Origin: a virus
Virus record (IMG/VR): IMGVR_UViG_3300048582_000135
Span: 1-28,030 of that record
Strand: one strand, 5' to 3'
DNA length: 28,030 nt
Shown here: positions 1 to 6,371 of the stretch, piece by piece
How positions within the stretch are numbered: position 1 is the first letter of the stretch
Layout: each line of letters begins with the position of its first letter
Position numbers and translations under genes: made by a program
Notes under the pieces: model-generated
The model's input: only the letters and a program-made list of their open reading frames with translations
The model's database searches: none
Told to the model about the DNA's origin: nothing

Positions 1-193
1 GCTTCACCTTCCGCGCTGCTTCGATCTGTGCTTTACAGGAATAGTAAAAATCGTTCAGGTCGTCCGTGCTTGCAAAGCAAAGAATCAGGCGGCCAATAGA
101 CCTATTCGCTCTAGTCAATCCTTTTGGCGCGGCTTGCGGCGCTGGAGCCGCCTGCATCACAGCGGCGGCGTTGCGTAGTTCTTCTGGGGTCAT
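1..193 (-). CDS. Partial unknown early protein (C-terminus outside window)
   Basis: This open frame on the minus strand starts with ATG at 193 and is still open at the window edge after 64 codons (MTPEELRNAAAVMQAAP...). Its start overlaps the stop of the upstream gene by ATGA, so it belongs to the same leftward operon. The visible part has an Ala/Pro-rich stretch at residues 9-23, then a mixed segment containing the motif DDLNDFYYSC. I do not recognise the family. Support for coding comes from the overlap and the continuous frame; function is unknown. Confidence 0.6.
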   Translation of the reverse strand, partial: MTPEELRNAAAVMQAAPAPQAAPKGLTRANRSIGRLILCFASTDDLNDFYYSCKAQIEAARKVK

Positions 194-375
194 AACGAAA
201 TATCTCCTTGTATATCCTGTTCAACGCACAGCAGGATGGACTGCCGGCGCTCAGGCAAGCGGGTTTCGGCTACCTGCATCGCGGCCAGGCACTTTTCGTC
301 GGTCTGGTAGTAGGTTTTCTGGGCCACGCATTCCTCCGAGTGCAGGGCGCACACGATCACAATGAGGGCGATCAT
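190..375 (-). CDS. Small exported or membrane-anchored Cys-containing protein
   Basis: A 61-residue protein beginning MIALIVIVCALHSEECVAQ. The first ~12 residues are hydrophobic and could be a short signal or anchor. Four cysteines (about residues 9, 16, 29 and 50) could form disulfides or a lipid attachment site if the protein is exported. It overlaps both neighbours by ATGA, so it is translationally coupled within the leftward early operon. Family not recognised; export is inferred from hydrophobicity only. Confidence 0.55.
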   Translation of the reverse strand: MIALIVIVCALHSEECVAQKTYYQTDEKCLAAMQVAETRLPERRQSILLCVEQDIQGDISL

Positions 376-620
376 GCGATCACCACATCAATCAAGAACC
401 ACGGCTCCATACCTGCGGTCCGCACCGCCTTCTTTGCCTCGATAACCGCCTGCAGCCGGCTGACTGTCGAAACGACATGCGTGAACGGCACAGTCATGCC
501 GGTAGGCGGCTTGGCCGACATGACAACAACAGCGCGCACCGGCTGCGCAATCCTGACGTTTTCGCGGGCACTGGTTATCCCTAGGGCCAGTGCCATTTCT
601 TTTTCGGTCAACTTATTCAT
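372..620 (-). CDS. Unknown early protein, 82 aa
   Basis: An 82-residue protein starting MNKLTEKEMALALGITSARENV. It begins 8 nt inside the end of the upstream gene and ends in an ATGA overlap with the downstream gene. The N-terminus is helical and charged, followed by a Val-rich stretch and a C-terminus ending in WFLIDVVIA. No catalytic motif or known family is visible. It is real by position in a gapless operon; function unknown. Confidence 0.55.
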   Translation of the reverse strand: MNKLTEKEMALALGITSARENVRIAQPVRAVVVMSAKPPTGMTVPFTHVVSTVSRLQAVIEAKKAVRTAGMEPWFLIDVVIA

Positions 621-903
621 GTTCAGCCCCTTGCCTGTCGAGTTCAGACCACTCTTGCCTGAGCAGCTTTTTGGCCCTGGCGCTTGCCATGCGCTTGTCG
701 CAGGCCTCGCGCCTTTTCGGCGTCATCCACTCCTTGATTTCTTTCTTCGGCTCCCGCTTCAGGATCGCATCCGGATCAACCCATGCAGTTCGCCTGCGCG
801 GCCTGGGCTGGAAGCCCGGGACTACATGGATTGCTCCGCGATATTCGGCGACCATCGACGAGAGGTTTTTTGCGACCTCTTGAGCTGGCGCCTGCCGATT
901 CAT
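613..903 (-). CDS. Unknown basic early protein, 96 aa
   Basis: A 96-residue, strongly basic protein (many Arg/Lys in the second half, e.g. KREPKKEIKEWMTPKRREAC). Its start codon overlaps the stop of the upstream membrane protein by ATGA. The charge suggests nucleic-acid contact, but no helix-turn-helix or zinc motif is evident. Part of the leftward operon; function unknown. Confidence 0.55.
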   Translation of the reverse strand: MNRQAPAQEVAKNLSSMVAEYRGAIHVVPGFQPRPRRRTAWVDPDAILKREPKKEIKEWMTPKRREACDKRMASARAKKLLRQEWSELDRQGAEHE

Positions 904-1082
904 CTGGTGCGCCTTGCGATTACTGCGCAGATCGCCATCGCCATCGAGAAGAAAACAAACAGAAAGCGCCCCTCTGGCGGCCAGTCCAGAGGGTCGAACT
1001 TCAGCGCAATGAAGGCGGCCAGCCCGTAAAACAGCAAAAACGAAAACACAAAAACGAGCACAACTTTCAGGTAAACGGTCAT
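900..1082 (-). CDS. Small integral membrane protein, 60 aa
   Basis: A 60-residue protein with two hydrophobic segments: about residues 4-26 (YLKVVLVFVFSFLLFYGL) and about 40-55 (FLFVFFSMAMAICAVIA). They are separated by a short polar loop containing DPLDWPPEGR, and a basic tail RRTR follows. This is a two-pass inner-membrane hairpin protein by appearance. Its start overlaps the upstream stop as TGATG. Small membrane proteins in temperate-phage early operons sometimes alter superinfection or host physiology; no specific role can be assigned here. Confidence 0.55.
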   Translation of the reverse strand: MTVYLKVVLVFVFSFLLFYGLAAFIALKFDPLDWPPEGRFLFVFFSMAMAICAVIARRTR

Positions 1083-1420
1083 CAGTATTCCCCTATCACT
1101 TTGGTTACGGTCAGACCCAGCAGCTTCAGCCTGCGGCGCACCGCCGTGGCGCCTATGCCAACCAGTTCTGCCATTTCGGTTGTGTTGACTCCAGCGCCCG
1201 CCAGGCGCTCCAGCTCTGCATCAATCTCCATCGTCCAATGGAAGTGCCCTGACCTTTTTGGCTTTGCGCGCTTGAGCTTTGTCGTCGGATCTATCTTTGT
1301 GCTGCGCGGGCGCGGTCGAACCACCCCCGCAAACCCACTCACCACTTCAATCCGACCAAACTGCTCGACCGCCTGCCGCAGCTCTTCTGCCTCGCGCTGC
1401 TTCTCTGTCTGCAGGTTCAT
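1082..1420 (-). CDS. Helix-turn-helix DNA-binding protein, 112 aa
   Basis: ATG at 1420 is preferred over the longer start at 1450. The 1420 start has an AGGGG Shine-Dalgarno seven bases upstream and leaves a 10-nt gap after the SSB stop, whereas 1450 would lie inside the SSB gene. The protein has an acidic N-terminal helix and a basic linker (RPRPRSTKIDPTTKLKRAKPKR). A C-terminal helix-turn-helix of homeodomain/resolvase style follows: DAELERLAGAGVNTTEMAEL, then VGIGATAVRRRLKLLGL. Probably a DNA-binding regulator or accessory factor; target unknown. Confidence 0.65.
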   Translation of the reverse strand: MNLQTEKQREAEELRQAVEQFGRIEVVSGFAGVVRPRPRSTKIDPTTKLKRAKPKRSGHFHWTMEIDAELERLAGAGVNTTEMAELVGIGATAVRRRLKLLGLTVTKVIGEY

Positions 1421-1430
1421 GCGGCATCCC

Positions 1431-1865
1431 CTAGAACGGAATGTCGTCATTTATGAAAGCCTCTGCGTCAGGCTGCGGCGCCTGCTGGCGCTCCGGGCGG
1501 GCCGGACGTGCGGCTTGGCCTTCGGGCTTGCCGCCGAGCAGCTGCAGGGTTCCCTGCATATCCACGACGATTTCCGTGGTGTACCGCTTGACGCCATCCT
1601 TCTCCCACTCGCGGGTCTGCAGCTTGCCTTCGATGTAGCACTGCGAACCCTTGCGCAGGTACTCGCCGGCAATTTCGGCCACCTTCCCGAACAGGGAAAC
1701 GCGATGCCATTCGGTTTTTTCGACCATCTGGCCGGTCTGCTTGTCCTTCCACTTCTCGCTGGTGGCCAGGCTCAAGTTTGTGACCGCATTGCCATTCGGC
1801 AGGTAGCGGGTTTCTGGATCTTGGCCACAGGTGCCAATCAAGATGACTTTGTTTACGCCTCTCAT
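1431..1865 (-). CDS. ssb: Single-stranded DNA-binding protein
   Basis: A 144-residue SSB: OB-fold at residues 1-~108 with the diagnostic start [20 protein letters not shown], then [17 protein letters not shown] and [21 protein letters not shown] Pro/Gln-rich linker follows, and then the acidic C-terminal tip DDIPF that recruits host recombination and replication partners. The length is somewhat shorter than typical bacterial SSB because the linker is short. Its ATGA overlap with the exonuclease gene and the AGGAG site place it in the recombination module, where it would coat the ssDNA made by the exonuclease before annealing by Bet. Confidence 0.95.
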   Translation of the reverse strand: MRGVNKVILIGTCGQDPETRYLPNGNAVTNLSLATSEKWKDKQTGQMVEKTEWHRVSLFGKVAEIAGEYLRKGSQCYIEGKLQTREWEKDGVKRYTTEIVVDMQGTLQLLGGKPEGQAARPARPERQQAPQPDAEAFINDDIPF

Positions 1866-3424
1866 GCTGCTGCTCCTTTGGATAATGTTTCGCTTTTGAC
1901 TTCAATGACGGTGCCGCCCAGCGCCTGCATCCCGACGGCGGCCGCCACTGCGGCGCCCTCGATGACAACGGTGATGCGACGGGCTGCTACATAAGTGGCC
2001 GCCTGGGCAACCGCAGCTGGTGCGGGCCGCGCAATTGCAGCTGCCGGCTCTGGCGCGGCTGGCGCCTTGCTTGCTTCATTTTCTGAAGCGAGCTTGGCCA
2101 GTTCCTCTGCACGGATCTGCTCGCGCTGGGCTTCCAGCTTTTTGGCTTGCTCGGCTTCGTGCTCACTGATGCGCGACTTAATCACCGCGATCAGGTCATC
2201 ATTGGCCTTGAGCACAAGTTGCTGGCGATCACCAAACAGGGAACGGTGATCGCCAGCCAGCTCGCGCAGCGTTTCCAAATTGGCCGCGATGCTTTCGGCG
2301 ACGGCGTTGGCCTCGATCTTGGCGCGTGCCAGCTCGGTGTCGATTGCGTCACGCATGTTGTCCAGCTTGCTCTTGCCTTTCATTGCGCCGGCAAAGTCGG
2401 CAGCGATAGGCGGCAGCTGGACGCTACCAAGGCGCTTGTTGATGGCGGCGATATGCTCAGCCAAGGCGGTTTCGCCAGCCTGCTTAATCTCGGTCTTGAT
2501 TGACAGCTCCTGCGCCTTGACCAGCTTGTCCACCTTGAGGCGGGTTTCGCGGGCGTTGGCGCTGATGCGATCCAGCGAGCGGAACAGTTCGTCGATGCTT
2601 TGTGTCTGGCTCAACGCCTGCTTTTTGGCTTCCGCCACTGCAGACTCTACGTCGCCGCACCATTTCACCGCCTTTTTGGCATCAGCGAAGTCTTGATCGG
2701 TTGTCAGCTTGGTTTTCACCGAGCCAATCACCGCCAGGGCGGATTCCTCAAAGGCTTTCAGGTTGCTGCCAGTGACCATTCCGGTCAGCTCGATGCGCAG
2801 CGCAGGCAGCTCGTCAGGCGCCTTGCCAACCGCAGCGGGCGAGGCCTCAACATGAACGTATGCTTTCATGTCCTCTTCAAACTGCGCCCAGCCTGCGATC
2901 AACTGCTCGGCGCGCCCCGGCACCGGGGCATAGAACATGCTGACAAGGTTTTCCGATGTTCCGTCAGACACAACGAAGAGCACTTCGTCTGCACCAGACA
3001 CCAAGAGCTGCTGCTCAAGCTGCCAGTAGTACGCCGGGGTTAACTCGCCATCCTGCACGGCAGCAGCCAGCGAAGCATTCCACAGCTTATGCTCCCATAT
3101 CAGCTCGCCGGATTCAGAACGGCCATCTAGGGAGGCCAGCAGATTGCCGGCCGTCATAACTGCCGGAATCAATTTCTCGCCGACCATTGCGGAAGCGATT
3201 GGCCTGGCTGATTCTTCGGCGGCATGGCCACGGTCAAAAAGGTATTGCATCTGCTTCGTTACTGGCGCGCAGACGCCTGCCTTTTTCAGAGCCATCAGCT
3301 CGGTGCGGGTCATGTAATTGCTTGCGCCCATCATCGCCGCTGCTTCTGATGCGTTGAATTTGGTTGCGCGCAGATCAAGCCATTCAGGGGTGTTTGGCTT
3401 GATTTCGGTGTGGAGCTTTCTCAT
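1862..3424 (-). CDS. YqaJ/lambda-exonuclease-type 5'-3' nuclease with long C-terminal extension
   Basis: 520 residues. The first ~200 are a YqaJ-type nuclease domain. W15-L-x-L-R-x-x-x-F-x-A-S-E is the family start, [10 protein letters not shown] (E70) follows, and D100-G with E111-H-K113 form the D...E-x-K metal site. [15 protein letters not shown] (Q135) is the signature tail motif. It resects dsDNA ends to feed the annealing protein. Beyond the domain lie ~300 residues rich in helix and coiled coil (e.g. [20 protein letters not shown] near residues 420-440) and an Ala/Pro linker. Lambda Exo is only 226 residues, so the extension is unusual. ATGA overlaps link it to both RecT and SSB genes. 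Confidence 0.9.
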   Translation of the reverse strand: MRKLHTEIKPNTPEWLDLRATKFNASEAAAMMGASNYMTRTELMALKKAGVCAPVTKQMQYLFDRGHAAEESARPIASAMVGEKLIPAVMTAGNLLASLDGRSESGELIWEHKLWNASLAAAVQDGELTPAYYWQLEQQLLVSGADEVLFVVSDGTSENLVSMFYAPVPGRAEQLIAGWAQFEEDMKAYVHVEASPAAVGKAPDELPALRIELTGMVTGSNLKAFEESALAVIGSVKTKLTTDQDFADAKKAVKWCGDVESAVAEAKKQALSQTQSIDELFRSLDRISANARETRLKVDKLVKAQELSIKTEIKQAGETALAEHIAAINKRLGSVQLPPIAADFAGAMKGKSKLDNMRDAIDTELARAKIEANAVAESIAANLETLRELAGDHRSLFGDRQQLVLKANDDLIAVIKSRISEHEAEQAKKLEAQREQIRAEELAKLASENEASKAPAAPEPAAAIARPAPAAVAQAATYVAARRITVVIEGAAVAAAVGMQALGGTVIEVKSETLSKGAAA

Positions 3425-4266
3425 ACGATTTCACCTTCAATTGGCTGCATGCTGTTGATAGTTTCGATTTGCGTTTCCGAAAGCGTGAACTTTGCGGATA
3501 CGGCTTCGATGACTTGCGCTGGCGTTTTCTTGCCAGACTCTATGTCTCGCTGCCACCTGGGCAGGAAGCTTGAAAAGCTGCTTTCGGAGTAGGGTGGATT
3601 TACGCTCGGCTCAGAAGGCGCGCTCTCCGCTGCAGGAATGCTCTCCGCTGCAGGCGTTACGTCACGCGCCTCAATCAGCTCTTTGCCTTCCATTTCGTCG
3701 GCTGTCGGCTGCGATCCGACTTCGGGGAATGCTTTGCGCAACGCCTGCGCTTCTGCGCACTTGGCAAGCTGGGCGTATGGACGGCGCGACCACATGGAAT
3801 TAGCCACCATCTGCCCGGTCGTCTTGTCTTTCATGGTTGCGAAGTTCTCTTTCCAGCGCTCCAGCGCCACGAACTCGCAAACCTGTCCACCGGCAATCGC
3901 GCGCTTAACGCTGACCTTGCACCATGCCGGGTAAGTCACTGTCTGACCGCCGATGGCCTCGGTAACGTCAGGCCCGAACTCAGGCTCAGACACGCCGGCA
4001 TACTGGCCAGTGCGCGATGCCTGAATGCGATACAGCCCAATGCCCGGCATGATCTGGTCTACATAGCCACGCGCTGCAGAGCTGTACATCGGCACGATAT
4101 GTACCGGCTTCTGCATGGGGTCGAGTCCAGCTGCTTTGCAGTAGGACAGGACAAGGTTTACCGATGCCTCTGCAGCGCCAGGGTATAGGCTGCTGCGCAG
4201 GACGTTGATTAGCTCGCCGTCAGTGACGGCAACTGCGCTGTGATTTATTTTCGCTACATTGCTCAT
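3421..4266 (-). CDS. bet: Bet/RecT-family single-strand annealing recombinase
   Basis: The start at 4266 is chosen because GGAG lies seven bases upstream (the ATG at 4272 is too close to it). This gives 281 residues beginning MSNVAKINHSAVAVTDGELI. The Bet core is clear: LDPMQKPVHIVPMY (about 48-61), then IMPGIGLYRIQASRTGQYAG (72-91), PEFGPD (95-100), WSRRPYAQLAKCAEAQALRK and FPEV. It anneals complementary single strands during phage recombination together with the YqaJ nuclease immediately downstream (ATGA overlap). The C-terminal third (EGEIV end) is variable, with repeated AAES segments. A longer in-frame start at 4440 is rejected because it would run through two other small genes. Confidence 0.92.
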   Translation of the reverse strand: MSNVAKINHSAVAVTDGELINVLRSSLYPGAAEASVNLVLSYCKAAGLDPMQKPVHIVPMYSSAARGYVDQIMPGIGLYRIQASRTGQYAGVSEPEFGPDVTEAIGGQTVTYPAWCKVSVKRAIAGGQVCEFVALERWKENFATMKDKTTGQMVANSMWSRRPYAQLAKCAEAQALRKAFPEVGSQPTADEMEGKELIEARDVTPAAESIPAAESAPSEPSVNPPYSESSFSSFLPRWQRDIESGKKTPAQVIEAVSAKFTLSETQIETINSMQPIEGEIV

Positions 4267-4268
4267 GG

Positions 4269-4358
4269 TCATACTCCAGTTATCCAACCAGCGAGCGCGC
4301 TGGCGATGATAAAAACGGTCAAGAAGGTTGCGCAGCGGGCTGCGTCCATCGCGGTCAC
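4269..4358 (-). CDS. Very small membrane peptide, 29 aa (GTG start)
   Basis: Frame GTG ACC GCG ATG... encoding MTAMDAARCATFLTVFIIAS then ALAGWITGV. A perfect GGAGGT lies six bases before the GTG, and the start overlaps the previous stop (GTGA). The stop lies two bases before the bet ATG. One hydrophobic segment (about residues 12-28) predicts a single-pass membrane peptide. It may also serve to couple translation into bet. Support is the strong ribosome site and the precise tiling between neighbours. Confidence 0.55.
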   Translation of the reverse strand: MTAMDAARCATFLTVFIIASALAGWITGV

Positions 4359-4480
4359 AGGCGCACCTCCAAGATCCACCAGCCGGAAACCCGGCCAAAA
4401 CTCGCAGCACACTCACGGCCGTCAGCGATGGCGCGGGCAATCACTGCCCCGGCATGCTTGTCCACATAGAACAGGCTCAC
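4355..4480 (-). CDS. Small unknown protein, 41 aa (GTG start)
   Basis: Frame opening at GTG 4480, which overlaps the upstream stop codon as GTGA. The product begins MSLFYVDKHAGAVIARAIAD and continues GRECAASFGRVSGWWILEVRL. The mix looks like a small folded domain rather than noise (hydrophobic core, WW pair, single Cys). It also overlaps the next small gene by GTGA, giving an uninterrupted chain from the 134-aa gene to bet. Family not recognised. Confidence 0.5.
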   Translation of the reverse strand: MSLFYVDKHAGAVIARAIADGRECAASFGRVSGWWILEVRL

Positions 4481-4881
4481 TGGTTGTCTGCCCTTAGCTG
4501 CTGGGCGGCCTCTTCTGCGATTGGCTTCAGCAGACTCTCGGCAACGTCATAGCCGAAAGCGATGGGCTTCATGCCCATGTCAAAGATCAGCTCATGCAAT
4601 GCTTCGCGGGCCATGGATTTGTTTTCGTCTAGTACCGCTGCAATCAGCCAGCCGAGCGCGTCGTAATCGAGCGCGATGGTTTTCATCCGCTCGCCGATTG
4701 CGATGGTGTAGGTATCGAAGTCAACGCCGCAGTGGCTGTTTACCCGGTAGTCGCGGCCTTGAACCAGCTGCGTTGCCGCGCCGTCCAGCCAGTTCGCGCC
4801 CATGTCCGTTTCAAGGAAGGCCGGCTGATCGTCGGGTATCTGCATGTCGTAGATGCGTTGTGCTGCTGCCAGTGCGTTCAT
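4477..4881 (-). CDS. Unknown first protein of the leftward early operon, 134 aa
   Basis: ATG at 4881 is preferred to 4947 because GGGAGG sits about seven bases upstream and because the longer version would run into the putative promoter. The 134-residue protein starts MNALAAAQRIYDMQIPDDQP. It is acidic, with a central segment GRDYRVNSHCGVDFDTYTIA and a helical C-terminus ending EEAAQQLRADNQ. No known motif. As the promoter-proximal gene of the operon it should be the earliest and most highly expressed leftward product; function unknown. Confidence 0.65.
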   Translation of the reverse strand: MNALAAAQRIYDMQIPDDQPAFLETDMGANWLDGAATQLVQGRDYRVNSHCGVDFDTYTIAIGERMKTIALDYDALGWLIAAVLDENKSMAREALHELIFDMGMKPIAFGYDVAESLLKPIAEEAAQQLRADNQ

Positions 4882-4921
4882 GTGTTGCCTCCCGCTCCAG
4901 CCCCGCCCGGGGCCAATCAGT

Positions 4922-4938
4922 TTGCGGTAAACCCGCAA
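4922..4938 (-). other. Leader hairpin in the leftward early transcript
   Basis: Perfect inverted repeat TTGCGG-TAAAC-CCGCAA with a 5-nt loop, located between the proposed leftward promoter and the first gene. No U-tract follows on the minus strand, so it does not look like a terminator. It could act in antitermination or RNA stability; this is inference. Confidence 0.35.
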
Positions 4939-4943
4939 GGCGA

Positions 4944-4972
4944 ACATTACGCAACGTATTTCTCAGAAGCAA
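4944..4972 (-). promoter_or_regulatory. Candidate leftward early promoter (PL-like)
   Basis: On the minus strand TTGCTT (4972-4967), a 17-nt spacer and TAATGT (4949-4944) form a plausible sigma70 promoter pointing to the recombination operon. The match to consensus is moderate (-35 four of six, -10 three of six). The location is right: upstream of the first leftward gene and downstream of the repressor gene. Confidence 0.5.
4946..4960. promoter_or_regulatory. Candidate repressor operator overlapping PL
   Basis: ATTACGCAACGTATT is a 15-bp imperfect palindrome with arms A-x-TACG / CGTA-x-T. It overlaps the -10 and spacer of the proposed leftward promoter. The proposed rightward promoter contains a similar 15-mer, AATACTGTATGTATT, in the equivalent place; the two agree at about 10 of 15 positions. 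This is what CI/Cro-type control would require. Binding is inferred. Confidence 0.45.
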
Positions 4973-5011
4973 TAGGCCGTAATAAAAAAAATACGGAAAG
5001 TTTTGGCCTGT

Positions 5012-5047
5012 AAAAGCTACCACCCGGGCGCGGGCGTTTTATGGTAG
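5012..5047 (-). terminator. Weak candidate terminator behind the repressor gene
   Basis: On the minus strand CTACCA and TGGTAG (5047-5042 and 5022-5017) can pair around a GC-rich 19-nt loop and are followed by CTTTTA. It lies 18-48 nt beyond the repressor stop, where a terminator separating it from the leftward operon is expected. The six-pair stem and short U-run make this tentative. Confidence 0.25.
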
Positions 5048-5064
5048 TGGCTATGCGGGGGGGG

Positions 5065-5682
5065 TTAGAAGATTGAGCTGGGCATCTTGGCGTCAACAAC
5101 TCGGCCAAGGACGAGCATGTCGTCGCGCATCCGGATCATCCGAAATTCTGGATTGAGGGCGCGCAGATAGCCGTCCCCTGCATCACGGACGTACTGCCTG
5201 AATGCTATGTCGCTTGGGCTGAGCATGACCACATAGAACTTTTCGGGGATGAGGTAGAAGCCTTCTGTCTGCACCAGAATGTGCATCCCGCTCGGGAAGC
5301 CGTGCCCGTCAACCGGCGAAATCATCGAGTTGCCCCGCACGGTGAACCAAAAGGCTCGCGGGCCGGCATTAACCTCTGAGGGGAGAAATGTTGTTGCGGG
5401 TGACGGCTCGCCGCGATGGGCTGCCAGAATGGCTGATTCGCTCATCACCGGGTGCGAGATGCCGAGCGGCGGTTCGCCAGGCTGCTTTCCACCTCCGATC
5501 AGGAGTGGCGGCAGGCCCAGCTCGGACAGCAGGCGCTGGATGGTTTTAAGGTCTGGCTCTCTCCGCCCAGTCAGCCAGTGCGCCACCGCGCCCTGGGACA
5601 CCCCGATCTTCTCGGCAAGCGACTCCTGTGTGATGCGCATATCCCGCATGCGCCCTCTGACGACCTCATTCCAGCTCTGCAT
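5065..5682 (-). CDS. cI: CI-like lysogenic repressor (HTH plus S24/LexA-like domain)
   Basis: The start at 5682 (MQSWNEVVRGRMRDMRITQE, GAGAGG eight bases upstream) gives 205 residues; a longer in-frame start at 5850 would run through the operator. An XRE helix-turn-helix occupies about 16-56 (TQESLAEKIGVSQGAVAHWL). The S24 domain starts near AFWFTVRGNSM, with Ser119 equivalent to lambda Ser149. The residue exactly 43 positions later, where lambda has catalytic Lys192 in FTFKKLIRDSG, is Arg162 in IAFRQYVRDAG. No Ala-Gly is present ~38 residues before Ser119. The protein should repress PL and PR, but self-cleavage in the SOS response may be lost. Divergent from cro, as in lambdoid switches. Confidence 0.9.
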   Translation of the reverse strand: MQSWNEVVRGRMRDMRITQESLAEKIGVSQGAVAHWLTGRREPDLKTIQRLLSELGLPPLLIGGGKQPGEPPLGISHPVMSESAILAAHRGEPSPATTFLPSEVNAGPRAFWFTVRGNSMISPVDGHGFPSGMHILVQTEGFYLIPEKFYVVMLSPSDIAFRQYVRDAGDGYLRALNPEFRMIRMRDDMLVLGRVVDAKMPSSIF

Positions 5683-5749
5683 TCTGTGACCTCTCAGGTC
5701 GATGCTACCTGCGTCCCCGCCGATAACAACGAACAGGGCGTATTCTCGC

Positions 5750-5778
5750 TTGCGACAAAAAAATACTGTATGTATTAT
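5750..5778 (+). promoter_or_regulatory. Candidate rightward early promoter (PR-like)
   Basis: TTGCGA (5750-5755), a 17-nt spacer and TATTAT (5773-5778) lie about 28 nt before the cro start. Both boxes are good sigma70 matches with ideal spacing. It would drive cro, cII and the replication genes. Confidence 0.65.
5762..5776. promoter_or_regulatory. Candidate repressor operator within PR
   Basis: AATACTGTATGTATT has perfect arms AATAC/GTATT around a 5-nt centre and covers the spacer and start of the -10 of the rightward promoter. Additional half-sites GTATT at 5740-5744 and AATAC at 5790-5794 flank it. Partner of the similar sequence at 4946-4960. It shares TACTGTATGTAT with LexA boxes, but the second CAG half is missing. 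Confidence 0.5.
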
Positions 5779-5805
5779 CCGTGGGCAGGAATACGGAGTC
5801 CGAAT

Positions 5806-6015
5806 ATGTGCAACCTCAAAAACTACCGAAACCGGGCGCGAATCACGCAAGCCCAGCTGGCGGCAAGGGTCGGAGCTACGCAGTCGGCCATTTCACACTA
5901 CGAACTGGGGCGGCGCCGGCCAGGCCTTGCTTCGTGCCGGATGCTGCTGGCAGCTCTTGGCGACTTGGGCGTGGAATGCACGCTCGATGAAGTTTTCCCG
6001 CCAGTCGCCGCATAG
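5806..6015 (+). CDS. cro: Cro-like HTH repressor
   Basis: ATG at 5806 with GGAG seven bases upstream gives 69 residues, the usual Cro size. An XRE helix-turn-helix is clear: ITQAQLAARVGATQSAISHY followed by ELGRRRP. The gene is divergent from the repressor and first on the rightward transcript, so it should act as the lytic-side regulator at the shared operators. Longer in-frame starts upstream would read through the promoter/operator region and the divergent repressor gene and are rejected. Confidence 0.85.
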   Translation: MCNLKNYRNRARITQAQLAARVGATQSAISHYELGRRRPGLASCRMLLAALGDLGVECTLDEVFPPVAA

Positions 6016-6026
6016 GGGTAGATGGC

Positions 6027-6317
6027 ATGACCGAATCCGATTTGGCACGCAAGAACCACGCTGCGATTTTGCGCAGGCTTTCCGCTGTCGGTTTGAAAGC
6101 CGTCGCCGACGTGCTCGGCGTGCATGAATCGACGGTATCCAGAATGAAAGACCCGGGCGGCTTGATCGAGTCGTCTGCCGCCCTGCTCGCATCACTGCAT
6201 CTGTCCGTCATCGACGAGTGCGAGCAGACGTATGACCCAGAAATCATCAAAGCACTGCACACGATGGCGAGGCTCGGGTTTGAGCAGTCGCCTGAAATCG
6301 CGTCAATCAAAAAGTAG
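6027..6317 (+). CDS. cII: CII-like transcriptional activator
   Basis: 96 residues, matching lambda CII (97). It starts MTESDLARKNHAAILRRLSA and carries the CII-type helix-turn-helix VGLKAVADVLGVHESTVSRM followed by KD. The acidic C-terminal part is variable. Gene order cI-cro-cII and an 11-nt gap after cro support the call. In lambda the tetrameric activator turns on repressor establishment and integrase promoters; the equivalent target sites were not identified here. GGGG eight bases before ATG provides the ribosome site. Confidence 0.8.
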   Translation: MTESDLARKNHAAILRRLSAVGLKAVADVLGVHESTVSRMKDPGGLIESSAALLASLHLSVIDECEQTYDPEIIKALHTMARLGFEQSPEIASIKK

Positions 6318-6320
6318 GCA

Positions 6321-6347
6321 AAAAAAAGCCGCCTGGCAGGGCGGCTC
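6321..6347 (-). terminator. Minus-strand intrinsic terminator between cII and rha
   Basis: Perfect 7-bp inverted repeat AGCCGCC (6327-6333) and GGCGGCT (6340-6346) with a 6-nt loop. On the minus strand the stem is followed directly by seven Ts, a classic Rho-independent terminator. On the plus strand it is preceded by A7 and followed by CTCTCAATC, so it is not a good plus-strand terminator. No minus-strand gene lies just to the right, so it would end an antisense transcript. Confidence 0.6.
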
Positions 6348-6371
6348 TCAATCAACACAGTCGAGGTGTGT

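Noticed and set aside
783-1994. 403-codon open frame on the plus strand
   Set aside because: It is the complement of several well-supported minus-strand genes including SSB. Its product has no domain, and its length reflects GC-rich codon bias.
5765-5784. LexA box near PR
   Set aside because: TACTGTATGTAT matches the first half of a LexA site, but the second half reads TATCCG instead of ACAG; the symmetric AATAC/GTATT arms fit a phage operator better.
6327-6346. Plus-strand terminator after cII
   Set aside because: The stem is good, but the plus-strand downstream sequence CTCTCAATC has no U-tract; only the minus orientation qualifies.
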